A model generated the notes under the pieces. It was not told the origin of the DNA. It made no database searches and saw nothing but the letters and a program-made list of their open reading frames with translations. 8,763 nt of DNA from JBEKDJ01 sp050014415 (GTDB lineage: Bacteria; Desulfobacterota; BSN033; UBA1163): the NCBI GenBank assembly GCA_050014415.1, contig JBEKDJ010000187.1, positions 1 to 8,763 of the forward strand. Reading direction: 5' to 3'. A program made the translations under genes and the position numbers. Positions 1-5,808 of the stretch are shown piece by piece; position 1 is the stretch's first letter, and every line of letters starts with the position of its first letter.

Positions 1-548
1 CTCCTGCAAATCGTTTTGACAAATTTCGCATACTTATTGTTTGAAATGAATGTTCTCCCGAAAGCTTCAGGATCTTTTGTCCATTTTCTTAGGAGATATT
101 TTTCTCTTTCTTTTCCAAAATCCCTTTCCATAATATAGGCCGTTAGTCTTCGTGGTTTGGGCCTTTCTTTCCTTCCATGATATGCATCTTTATTCAATTT
201 TCGAACAAGTTCTTTTAAAGGTTCTGGCCATTCATCCTGTGGTTTCTTCAACCAGTATTCAGTCCAGCAATAAACGTAAGCGGCATATCGCTTCATCTTA
301 TCTACAAAATCTTCTCTTCCAGGTTTAGCACTAATATAATCAAAGGTAGCCTTCGAAAGGTTACGGATCATGCTTACAATATCCCTCGGCTTCGCAAAAG
401 ACATTATGTAGAGTGTACGCCAAGTGTCAGGGGATGCAGAAATTTCTAATGTGAGGTCTTCACGAGGTGGGGGAAGCGATAGAAAAGTTCCCTCAGTAGA
501 TAAGAGACGAGTGCCTTTAGTTCTTTTCCACCGTGTCTTTATGTCCAT
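1..548 (-). CDS. Unrecognised protein, C-terminus beyond window
   Basis: An open frame on the minus strand starts at ATG 548-546 and stays open for 182 codons to the left edge. The start is well supported: AGGAGG lies 6 nt upstream. The visible protein is basic and rich in Lys, Arg, Trp and Tyr, with no signal peptide or membrane segment. Its middle part (about residues 85-125) looks helical and aromatic (YAAYVYCWTEYW), followed by a very basic stretch (GRKERPKPRR). I do not recognise a family. The charge would suit a nucleic-acid-associated protein, but that is only an inference. It is transcribed away from the nitroreductase gene, and two doubtful short ORFs lie just upstream on the same strand. 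The gene is real on grounds of length, start signal and codon pattern; the function is unknown. Confidence 0.7.
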   Translation of the reverse strand, partial: MDIKTRWKRTKGTRLLSTEGTFLSLPPPREDLTLEISASPDTWRTLYIMSFAKPRDIVSMIRNLSKATFDYISAKPGREDFVDKMKRYAAYVYCWTEYWLKKPQDEWPEPLKELVRKLNKDAYHGRKERPKPRRLTAYIMERDFGKEREKYLLRKWTKDPEAFGRTFISNNKYAKFVKTICR

Positions 549-576
549 CCGCCACCTCCTACACCTTTTCTGATGC

Positions 577-651
577 TTAATACCTGTTCAGTTTTCTAGT
601 AAAGATTTCTTTGAGAATTTCATCAGGTATTCCATCTTTGGATTTCTTCAT
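577..651 (-). CDS. Candidate 24-residue ORF overlapping the upstream ORF by ATGA
   Basis: The frame begins with an ATG that overlaps the TGA of the upstream 68-codon ORF (ATGA at 651-648) and ends with TAA at 579-577. The product would be a short charged helix beginning MKKSKDGIPDEILKE. The ATGA arrangement suggests translational coupling. The purine-rich GAAGAAGAAATGAAGAAA at the junction could equally mark a frameshift that split one gene into two pieces. No homologue is recognised. It ends 28 nt before the start of the next gene on this strand, so all three could share a transcript. Confidence 0.25.
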   Translation of the reverse strand: MKKSKDGIPDEILKEIFTRKLNRY

Positions 652-854
652 TTCTTCTTCGTCGAATCTGAAAGTTCAAATCTTACGATCATTGGATTCT
701 TATGACGGATTACCTTGATCTTCAATCCTGGCTTTACGCTCATGCCATTTGAAAGAAAGTTAGCACCGTAACCCCTCCCTGTCAATAGGATCCAAACGGG
801 TACTCGCACGGGGCTTCCATCCCAGTTCACGGGGCCTGTAGGTGGAGTCTTCAA
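648..854 (-). CDS. Small ORF of uncertain status, weakly FeoA-like
   Basis: A 68-codon minus-strand frame starts only with TTG (854-852) and has no well-spaced Shine-Dalgarno; the frame stays open about 50 nt further upstream. The second half alternates hydrophobic and basic residues (GMSVKPGLKIKVIRHKN, then MIVRFEL), which looks like a small beta-rich domain. The pattern 'hydrophobic, Gly-Met, Lys-Pro-Gly, Ile-x-Val-Ile' faintly recalls FeoA/SH3-like folds, but I cannot confirm this. It is followed immediately by the 24-codon ORF via ATGA. It may be a real small protein with a mis-set start, or the tail of a decayed larger gene. Confidence 0.35.
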   Translation of the reverse strand: MKTPPTGPVNWDGSPVRVPVWILLTGRGYGANFLSNGMSVKPGLKIKVIRHKNPMIVRFELSDSTKKK

Positions 855-948
855 CCCATTTTCTTGAGGACTCCTTCCTGTAATCGTCAGACAGCCATTT
901 TAGCCATGTATGCTTGATTTGAATGAGTAATTAATAGAAATTTAATCC

Positions 949-977
949 TTGACATGCAGCTTCCGTTTTCTTACATT
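949..977 (+). promoter_or_regulatory. Sigma70-like promoter upstream of nitroreductase
   Basis: TTGACA at 949-954 is followed by a 17-nt spacer and TACATT at 972-977, a good -35/-10 pair. Transcription would begin near 984 and leave a leader of about 140 nt before the ATG at 1125. I see no obvious riboswitch in that leader. Confidence 0.5.
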
Positions 978-1124
978 GAACTCACCCAAAGGCAGTTCAT
1001 ATCACTTATCACGGACAATCAAAACAGTATATAAATGACCAATTGGAGCCCCCATCAGTTATAGGCGCACCAGGTTCGGTCTGCAATCGTGTTTTGGTTC
1101 TGTAAAAAAGAAAGGAGTGGGGAA

Positions 1125-1832
1125 ATGAACTATGATGGCTTTCTTGAATTGGTGAGACAGAGGAGAAGCATAAGAAGTTTTAAGGAGGACCCGATACCTG
1201 ATGAGCAGGTGGACAAGATAATCGAAGCTGCACGATTTGCCCCTTCAGGATTTAACTTGCAGCCCTGGGAATTCGTAATTGTGAGGGACGGGGAGCTGAA
1301 GAACCGCATCGTTCAGTGCATCCGTGACGCTGTTGCGGTGACTTGGCGCATGGAGGCTGCCAGGGAATCTTGGCAGGGGGTACAACCACCGGTTGCTCCC
1401 CCGCCCATGGGATTTGCCGGTGCCCCGGTTTTCATCATTCCTTTTGGGGATGTGAGAACGAGGGACGGCTTACCCATGATCCACCGATACAGCGAAGAGA
1501 GTTGGAACAGAACCTTCACTTCCTCTTTGGCAAGCGCATTTATCTACATGCATCTGGCGGCTACGTCCTTGGGTCTTGGGTCGCAATGGGTATCTGTGGT
1601 AACACAACCTGCTGTGCAATGTTTCATCAAACAATTACTGAGAATACCCGCTCCACTCCAGATCTATGATATGATGGCCCTGGGTTATCCGAAGATGACT
1701 CCGCCGCCCCGACTGGTGAGAAGTAGGGAAGAGATGGTTCACCGTGACGCGTGTGGTTTAGATGACTTCAAGAACGATGTGCAAGTAAAGGACTTCATCT
1801 TCAGAATCAGGAATCCACAAGTCCCAAGGTAA
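1125..1832 (+). CDS. Nitroreductase family protein (FMN-dependent oxidoreductase)
   Basis: A 235-residue protein of the nitroreductase fold: a cytosolic, usually homodimeric FMN enzyme that reduces nitro, quinone or enone-type substrates with NAD(P)H. The N-terminal signature RRSIRSF (residues 13-19) and the PSGFNLQPWEFVIV stretch (40-53) are the phosphate- and flavin-binding elements of the family. A LGLGSQW segment near residue 155 and ALGYPK near 190 are also typical. The start is ATG 1125, because AGGAG at 1113-1117 sits 7 nt upstream; the frame is open to a GTG at 1089, but that start has no ribosome site. The length fits single-domain members. The gene for an iron-sulfur flavoprotein follows 95 nt downstream on the same strand, suggesting a shared redox role. 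The true substrate cannot be deduced; many family members are annotated by fold only. Confidence 0.9.
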   Translation: MNYDGFLELVRQRRSIRSFKEDPIPDEQVDKIIEAARFAPSGFNLQPWEFVIVRDGELKNRIVQCIRDAVAVTWRMEAARESWQGVQPPVAPPPMGFAGAPVFIIPFGDVRTRDGLPMIHRYSEESWNRTFTSSLASAFIYMHLAATSLGLGSQWVSVVTQPAVQCFIKQLLRIPAPLQIYDMMALGYPKMTPPPRLVRSREEMVHRDACGLDDFKNDVQVKDFIFRIRNPQVPR

Positions 1833-1846
1833 TACTTACCGATGTG

Positions 1847-1875
1847 CCTCTCCCCCTTTCCCTTGGCAAGAGAGG
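1847..1875 (+). repeat. Inverted repeat CCTCTC...GAGAGG after nitroreductase
   Basis: CCTCTC (1847-1852) pairs with GAGAGG (1870-1875) across a 17-nt pyrimidine-rich loop, 15 nt after the nitroreductase stop. There is no U-tract immediately behind it, so it is a poor intrinsic terminator. Its right arm overlaps the next palindrome by AGG, so the two stems cannot form together. Confidence 0.3.
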
Positions 1876-1892
1876 TTGAATATATTTAACCT
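1873..1892 (+). promoter_or_regulatory. 20-bp near-perfect palindrome, operator candidate
   Basis: AGGTTGAATATATTTAACCT is symmetric at every position except one G-T pair. It lies 35 nt before the iron-sulfur flavoprotein ATG, where a dimeric regulator would be expected to bind. The AT-rich core may also overlap a -10 element. No regulator for it is encoded next to it. The assignment is by symmetry and position only. Confidence 0.4.
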
Positions 1893-1927
1893 ATCCCAAA
1901 AAGTTCTTATTTATGGAGGTATCAATC

Positions 1928-2503
1928 ATGAAAGTTTTAGGTATTGTTGGCAGTCCACGTAAAGAAGGTAATACCGAGATACTGGTCAAGGAAGCACTTA
2001 ACGCAGCCAAAGAAGCAGGGGCGGAAACCGAAATTGTTCTGGCAGCCGACAAGAATATTGCTGGTTGTGACGGTTGCTCAAGTTGTCGGCAGACCGGCGT
2101 TTGCCATATTAAGGATGACATGCAGCCCATATATAAGCAACTAGAAACAGCGGATGCGGTTATATTTGGTACTCCGGTCTACTTCCATAACGTCACCGCG
2201 CAGGCAAAAGCTATAATGGATAGGACTTTTCTGTTCCTTCCGGACAGGAGGTTGAAAGGAAAAGTAGCTGCCCCAATTATAGCATTAAGAAGGATAGGTG
2301 CCGCACAGACCCGGAACTTGCTCTACGGTTTCTTTGTCAGTCAAGGAATGATACCGGTTCAAGCGGCCATAGGCTACGGTAGGGAAAAGGGAGATGTCAG
2401 GCAGGGGGTAGGCGGCGGCCTGGACCTTTCGGCTTTAGAGGAAGCCAGAAATGCTGGCCTGGAAGTTGTCCAAATGTTGCGGAAGCTTCCTATTATAAGC
2501 TGA
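1928..2503 (+). CDS. Iron-sulfur flavoprotein (NADPH-dependent FMN reductase / flavodoxin-like fold)
   Basis: A 191-residue protein with the flavodoxin-like FMN-reductase fold. The N-terminus MKVLGIVGSPRKEGNTE is the phosphate-binding loop for FMN (GSPRKEGNT, residues 8-16), and GTPVYFHN in the middle of the protein is the second flavin-contacting loop. Between them is a compact cysteine motif C-x2-C-x2-C-x5-C at residues 47, 50, 53 and 59. This matches the [4Fe-4S] motif known from methanogen iron-sulfur flavoprotein ISF in spacing and, as I recall it, in numbering. ISF-type proteins are dimeric soluble electron carriers between ferredoxin and acceptors, including oxygen or peroxide in some anaerobes. 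The start is ATG 1928, with GGAGG at 1915-1919 spaced 8 nt; an in-frame ATG at 1913 lies inside that ribosome site and is rejected. A palindrome just upstream may control it. The physiological partner is unknown. Confidence 0.9.
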   Translation: MKVLGIVGSPRKEGNTEILVKEALNAAKEAGAETEIVLAADKNIAGCDGCSSCRQTGVCHIKDDMQPIYKQLETADAVIFGTPVYFHNVTAQAKAIMDRTFLFLPDRRLKGKVAAPIIALRRIGAAQTRNLLYGFFVSQGMIPVQAAIGYGREKGDVRQGVGGGLDLSALEEARNAGLEVVQMLRKLPIIS

Positions 2504-2512
2504 AATCACACG

Positions 2513-2540
2513 CATCCCGTTGGGCAAAAACGGAGGGATG
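2513..2540 (+). terminator. Bulged stem just after the flavoprotein stop
   Basis: CATCCCGTT (2513-2521) pairs with AAC (2529-2531) and GGGATG (2535-2540), leaving a 3-nt bulge and a 7-nt loop. It sits 10 nt after the stop codon, where a terminator is expected, but no U-run follows. It may be a weak terminator or a 3'-end stabilising stem. Confidence 0.3.
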
Positions 2541-2600
2541 ACTCCGATGATTATGGTTTCTGCTATCTTCATTGCGTTTTTGTAAACCCAAAAACCTACG

Positions 2601-2760
2601 GTATGAAGATCAGATAGAAACATTTCATTATTCTATTCAAGGATTTACCTTTGGCAAGATATCCTCGGTTTTAGGGGGCCCAAAACCACTCCAACATATT
2701 GGACGGTTGCCTCATTGACTTCTTCCTCAAGAGTAGATTTCGATGCCAGTATGAAGATCA
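2601..2760 (+). repeat. 12-bp direct repeat GTATGAAGATCA, copies 148 bp apart
   Basis: GTATGAAGATCA occurs exactly at 2601-2612 and again at 2749-2760. The segment between them contains a GGTTTT/AAAACC hairpin around a GGGCCC core. This could be a target-site duplication flanking a small non-coding insertion, a pair of protein-binding sites, or chance. Confidence 0.3.
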
Positions 2761-2807
2761 ACTAATAATCAACAATTTCTTAAGATAAAAATCAGGGCCA
2801 TGTTCGA

Positions 2808-2826
2808 CCCTGCTGATGTTGCAGGG
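2808..2826 (+). repeat. Perfect hairpin CCCTGC-loop-GCAGGG
   Basis: Two 6-bp arms (2808-2813 and 2821-2826) enclose a 7-nt loop. No T-tract follows, so it is not a standard terminator. It lies about 100 nt before the second strong hairpin in this gap. Confidence 0.4.
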
Positions 2827-2927
2827 GATGGAAAAGTGCTATGGCGAACCTAAACGGGCACAAAACTGGAAACGTAGATGCAGCCAAGGGAATGCCTAAG
2901 GTAACTCGCCATTCCTCGCCCTACCGG

Positions 2928-2950
2928 CTCGATCGCGGGGTGGGATCGAG
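2928..2950 (+). repeat. Perfect hairpin CTCGATC-loop-GATCGAG
   Basis: Two 7-bp arms (2928-2934 and 2944-2950) enclose the loop GCGGGGTGG, and the outer bases are GC-rich. It is the most stable-looking stem of the gap. Function is unknown; a structured RNA or a remnant of a mobile-element end are both possible. Confidence 0.4.
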
Positions 2951-3227
2951 AGGCTGTAATCGAACGGGCCTGTTTATTAAGTTGATTCATCCCCCGAAGG
3001 ATACTCTGGCCCCATTAAAAACCCTACACGCCTTTCTTATAATCGTGGACCGAGCTGATCGGGACCATTGAATGCTAACTTTCACCTAGTAGCAAGGATT
3101 GTTACGTTTCGCGGGATGCCGTGATCCGCTGACATAATCGGATAAGAATCCTGTGGCCATTGGTCATGGATAGCAGCCTGGGGAAATAACTCTTTGGTTG
3201 CAACTGAGGAAACTGCAGATTTCTTTC

Positions 3228-3254
3228 TTGACAAAAGTTTAGTAATGGTATACA
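3228..3254 (+). promoter_or_regulatory. Promoter of the XRE-cupin regulator and operon
   Basis: TTGACA at 3228-3233 is followed by TATACA at 3249-3254 with a short 15-nt spacer; with the usual 17-nt spacer the -10 would be the poorer TACAAG. Transcription would begin only a few bases before the ATG at 3269, consistent with the absence of a clear ribosome site. The 17-bp dyad at 3237-3253 lies between and over these elements, so a bound regulator would block polymerase. Confidence 0.45.
3237..3253 (+). promoter_or_regulatory. Operator site 1, GTTTAGTAATGGTATAC
   Basis: This 17-bp sequence has imperfect dyad symmetry (GTTTA...TATAC). It shares 13 of 17 positions with a second site at 3864-3880. 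It overlaps the promoter spacer and -10 of the XRE-cupin gene, the classic position for autorepression. The regulator assignment is inferred from the neighbourhood. Confidence 0.45.
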
Positions 3255-3268
3255 AGTGACTTTGGATT

Positions 3269-3847
3269 ATGGCACGATTGGATGAAAAAGAAATCATTTC
3301 AAAGATTAGAAATCTGAGGAAGAGCCAGAGGGTGACCTTAGGAGAGCTTGCAAAGAGGACTGGTCTTACCAAGGGTTATCTTTCTCAAATTGAAAACTCC
3401 TTCAAAACACCACCGTTTTCTACTCTCGATAAGATTGCCTACGCCCTGGGTGTTGATATTACCCACTTCTTTGTCAATAGCGAGAGTGAGCAGGTGGACG
3501 CTAAAATCACTATCGTCAGGCCAGAAGAGAGAAAGAAAGTTGACCCAGGTGGCTTCCGGCGTGGTTATGGATATGAATCTTTGGCATTCAAGAAAAAGGG
3601 CAAAAATTTGGAGCCTTATCTTATCACCGTAGATTCTCAAAATAGTGGTACTTTTAAACACGATGGGGAGGAATTTCTATTTATTCTTAAGGGGGCTATG
3701 GAATATAACTACGGGGGGAAAAAGTACATTCTGAAAGAAGGAGACAGTATCTATTTTGATTCAGGGGTAGAACATTCCACGTCAAGGGTCTTGGGTCATG
3801 GTCAGGTGAAAATGCTTTGCGTCATATATAACTATCGTAGGGAATAA
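3269..3847 (+). CDS. XRE-family transcriptional regulator with C-terminal cupin domain
   Basis: A 192-residue two-domain regulator. Residues 8-66 form a Cro/C1-type helix-turn-helix; TLGELAKRTGLTKGYLSQIEN (23-43) carries the two DNA-reading helices. Residues about 115-187 form a small cupin barrel with HDGEE at 131-135, an ILKG turn, GDSIYFDSGVEHS at 158-170 and likely metal or ligand residues His131, Glu135 and His169. This architecture is common in regulators of small catabolic operons, where the cupin senses a substrate or intermediate. The length is typical. The ATG at 3269 has no good Shine-Dalgarno, yet the protein begins exactly as family members do. It is the first gene of the unit, 48 nt before the BKACE gene, and the 17-bp dyads on each side of it are its probable binding sites. 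The ligand is unknown. Confidence 0.92.
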   Translation: MARLDEKEIISKIRNLRKSQRVTLGELAKRTGLTKGYLSQIENSFKTPPFSTLDKIAYALGVDITHFFVNSESEQVDAKITIVRPEERKKVDPGGFRRGYGYESLAFKKKGKNLEPYLITVDSQNSGTFKHDGEEFLFILKGAMEYNYGGKKYILKEGDSIYFDSGVEHSTSRVLGHGQVKMLCVIYNYRRE

Positions 3848-3863
3848 ATTTTTGGGGACCACT

Positions 3864-3880
3864 GTTTAGTAGTAATAAAC
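3864..3880 (+). promoter_or_regulatory. Operator site 2, GTTTAGTAGTAATAAAC
   Basis: This is a 17-bp sequence with perfect 5-bp arms GTTTA/TAAAC. It matches the promoter site of the regulator gene at 13 of 17 positions, including the first eight. It lies in the 48-nt gap between the regulator and the BKACE gene, so it could limit transcription of the three enzyme genes independently of the regulator gene. Confidence 0.45.
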
Positions 3881-3895
3881 TTTTGGGGGGTTCGA

Positions 3896-4816
3896 GTGGA
3901 AAAACTGATCATTACGGCAGCCATTACAGGGGGCTCATCGCCCCAGGGCAATCCTTATCTGCCTAAATCACCAAAGGAACAGATCCAGGCAACTGTTGAC
4001 GCATGGAATACCGGGGCTTCCGTTGTCCATATCCACGGACGAAATCCTGAGACTGGTGAGTCAGACCATGTGGCAGAGTTCCTTGGGGAAGCCATCGCCG
4101 GGATCAAGGAGAGATGCGACATCATCGTCAATTGTACGACAGGAGGGACGGCCCATAGAGTTGATGGTGATTGGTTATATCGGGAGATTCCAAAAGAGAG
4201 TGTGAAGGGCCGTCTCTCAATAATTTCGACCCTCTGGAAGGACCCCCGCACCAAACCCGATCTGGCCTCTTTTAATGCAGGGTCTCCCGTGATCGACATC
4301 TACAGCCAAAGCAAGGATGAGTTCCTACTCAAGTTCGTCATGGTTCACAGTTTCCCGGATATGGTGTACGCGGCCAACATCATGAAAGAACATGCAGTTA
4401 AGCCGGAACTGGAGTGTTACGACATCGGGATGATCAATAATTGCATCTTTCTCCGAGATACAGGCACCCTCGAAGACCCGCTTTACTTTCAGTGTGTGAT
4501 GGGAGTGTTAGGCCAAATTCCTGCGACAATCGATAATCTCATCCAAATGGTTCGGAGCATTCCCCAGGGAAGTCCTTGGTCAGTTTGTGCTGTTGGATTA
4601 GATGAATTTCGAATGGCGACAATGGCCATCCTGATGGGAGGCCATGTCCGAGTAGGATTTGAAGACAATATCTATATTTCAAAAGGAGTAAAAGCTAAAA
4701 GTAATGCCGAATTGGTAGAGAAGATCGTCCGGTTAGCCAGAGAATTGGACCGCGAGATCGCAACCCCTGAGGAGGCCAGAAGAATTTTACATCTTCCTCT
4801 AAAATCCGGTAGTTGA
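3896..4816 (+). CDS. BKACE-family beta-keto acid cleavage enzyme (Kce-like, DUF849)
   Basis: A 306-residue TIM-barrel enzyme of the 3-keto-5-aminohexanoate cleavage (Kce/BKACE) family. The family condenses a beta-keto acid with acetyl-CoA and releases acetoacetate plus a new acyl-CoA, using a catalytic divalent metal, usually Zn. Visible signatures are TAAITGG near the N-terminus, the metal-binding HIH pair (His45, His47) in SVVHIHGRNPETGE, NCTTGG (79-84), ASFNAGS (124-130), and GHVRVGFEDN (249-258) with Arg252, the third metal ligand Glu256 and Asp257. The position of the characterised Kce Glu14, as I recall it, is Ser here. Start is GTG 3896 with a G-rich ribosome site (GGGGGG near 3884-3889). 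It is the first enzyme of the operon, 7 nt before the dehydrogenase gene. Family members differ widely in substrate (lysine-derived keto acid, dehydrocarnitine and others); the substrate here is not known. Confidence 0.93.
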   Translation: MEKLIITAAITGGSSPQGNPYLPKSPKEQIQATVDAWNTGASVVHIHGRNPETGESDHVAEFLGEAIAGIKERCDIIVNCTTGGTAHRVDGDWLYREIPKESVKGRLSIISTLWKDPRTKPDLASFNAGSPVIDIYSQSKDEFLLKFVMVHSFPDMVYAANIMKEHAVKPELECYDIGMINNCIFLRDTGTLEDPLYFQCVMGVLGQIPATIDNLIQMVRSIPQGSPWSVCAVGLDEFRMATMAILMGGHVRVGFEDNIYISKGVKAKSNAELVEKIVRLARELDREIATPEEARRILHLPLKSGS

Positions 4817-4823
4817 AAACTTT

Positions 4824-5798
4824 TTGCAAGAATTATTCGTGAAAAATAGATTAGAAGAAATTCGTGAGATCGCTGTTGTTGGCGCTGGGCTTATGGGGCA
4901 CGGGATTGCTCAAGCCTTTGCCCAGAAGGATTATCTCGTCACTTTGTACGATCTCAATCATGCAATCCTTGAAAAGGCTTTTTCCCAGATTCGAAGTAAC
5001 CTTGAAACATTCGTGGAAGCGGGACTCGAGACGGAGGAAAGAATTGATAAGATTCTTTCAAACATTCGAATATCTATCGATCTTAAGGATGCAGTGGAAG
5101 GAGCCCACTTTGTCATTGAGGCTTCTCCAGAGAATTTGTTATTGAAGCAGAACCTCTTCGAAGAACTGGATCAGTATTGTTCTAAGGAGATCATTTTAGC
5201 CAGCAACACATCCACCCTCCCCATTTCGGAAATCGGAAGAAAGACGAAAGAAAAAGAGAGATTAGTCATTACCCATTGGTTTAACCCTCCTCACATTATC
5301 CCGGTGGTGGAAGTGGTTCGAGGTCAGACAACCTCAGAAGAAGTTTTTCAGGTTTCCTATGAGCTGATGAAAAAGATTGGAAAGAGACCCATTAGAGTTT
5401 TGATGGAGGTCCCCGGTTTTTTAATTAATCGGATTCAAACAGCTATGTTTCGTGAAATCCTTTCCCTTCTGGAACAAGGCGTGGCAGGACCTGAAGATAT
5501 TGACGCCGGGGTCACAGGGAGTTTCGGTCTCCGATTGGCAGTGTTAGGCCCATTGAAGACGAGTGACATGACAGGACTTGACCTCTGGTGCAAAGGGGTG
5601 GAGACTCTTTCTCCTTATTTTTATTACTCAACAGAAGTCCCGAAGGTTCTAAAGGAAAAAATCGATCGAGGAGAATTGGGGTTAAAAACAGGCAAGGGGT
5701 TTTTTCAATACGAGCAGGAAGATGGTTTGGCCCAATCCAGAGATATTAAGGATAGGGATAAGAAACTCCTTTCTCTTCTTAAAACGCTATCACAATAG
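4824..5798 (+). CDS. 3-hydroxyacyl-CoA dehydrogenase family NAD-dependent oxidoreductase
   Basis: About 324 residues with the two-domain layout of this family. An N-terminal Rossmann domain carries GAGLMGHGIA (GxGxxG at 20-25 and Asp43 at the end of strand 2, favouring NAD). A helical C-terminal domain begins at EVPGFLINRIQ. The catalytic set is present: Ser127 in ASNTS, His151 in THWFNPP, Glu163 in VEVV and Asn202. It oxidises or reduces a 3-hydroxy/3-keto acyl compound. The HWFNPP motif differs from the HFFNP of ordinary fatty-acid enzymes and recalls carnitine dehydrogenase-like members that act on free acids. Start is uncertain: TTG 4824, or GTG 4839, which gives MKNRLEEIREIAVVGAG; neither has a clear ribosome site. 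Lying 7 nt after a BKACE gene and 10 nt before an SDR gene, it probably makes the beta-keto acid that BKACE cleaves. That step is inferred. Confidence 0.9.
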   Translation: MQELFVKNRLEEIREIAVVGAGLMGHGIAQAFAQKDYLVTLYDLNHAILEKAFSQIRSNLETFVEAGLETEERIDKILSNIRISIDLKDAVEGAHFVIEASPENLLLKQNLFEELDQYCSKEIILASNTSTLPISEIGRKTKEKERLVITHWFNPPHIIPVVEVVRGQTTSEEVFQVSYELMKKIGKRPIRVLMEVPGFLINRIQTAMFREILSLLEQGVAGPEDIDAGVTGSFGLRLAVLGPLKTSDMTGLDLWCKGVETLSPYFYYSTEVPKVLKEKIDRGELGLKTGKGFFQYEQEDGLAQSRDIKDRDKKLLSLLKTLSQ

Positions 5799-5808
5799 GA
5801 AGAACCCC

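Larger units (their letters stand above)
2504..3227. other. Gene-poor gap of about 720 bp with hairpins and a direct repeat
   Basis: No frame here has a convincing combination of start signal and protein-like composition. The best candidate, 76 codons from 2841, has no Shine-Dalgarno and low-complexity, Arg/His/Pro-rich content. The interval holds at least four separate inverted repeats: GTTTTTG/CAAAAAC at 2576-2595, GGTTTT/AAAACC at 2667-2687, CCCTGC/GCAGGG at 2808-2826 and CTCGATC/GATCGAG at 2928-2950. It also holds a 12-bp direct repeat. It could be decayed mobile DNA or an unannotated structured RNA; I cannot decide between them. Confidence 0.6.

Noticed and set aside
1343..1669. 108-codon + strand ORF inside the nitroreductase gene
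   Set aside because: Out-of-frame shadow of a well-supported gene.
2841..3071. 76-codon + strand ORF in the gap before the XRE-cupin gene
   Set aside because: No Shine-Dalgarno, unusual composition, and it runs through two perfect hairpins; more likely non-coding.
3082..3372. 96-codon minus-strand ORF across the XRE-cupin promoter
   Set aside because: It overlaps the promoter, operator and start of a clear regulator gene on the other strand.
3882..3898. GGTTCGAG resembling a tRNA T-loop
   Set aside because: No acceptor, anticodon or D-arm pairing around it; it is the ribosome site region of the BKACE gene.
5722..5808. Upstream extension of the SDR gene by 29 codons
   Set aside because: It overlaps the dehydrogenase gene; the ATG at 5809 has its own ribosome site and gives the correct Rossmann N-terminus.
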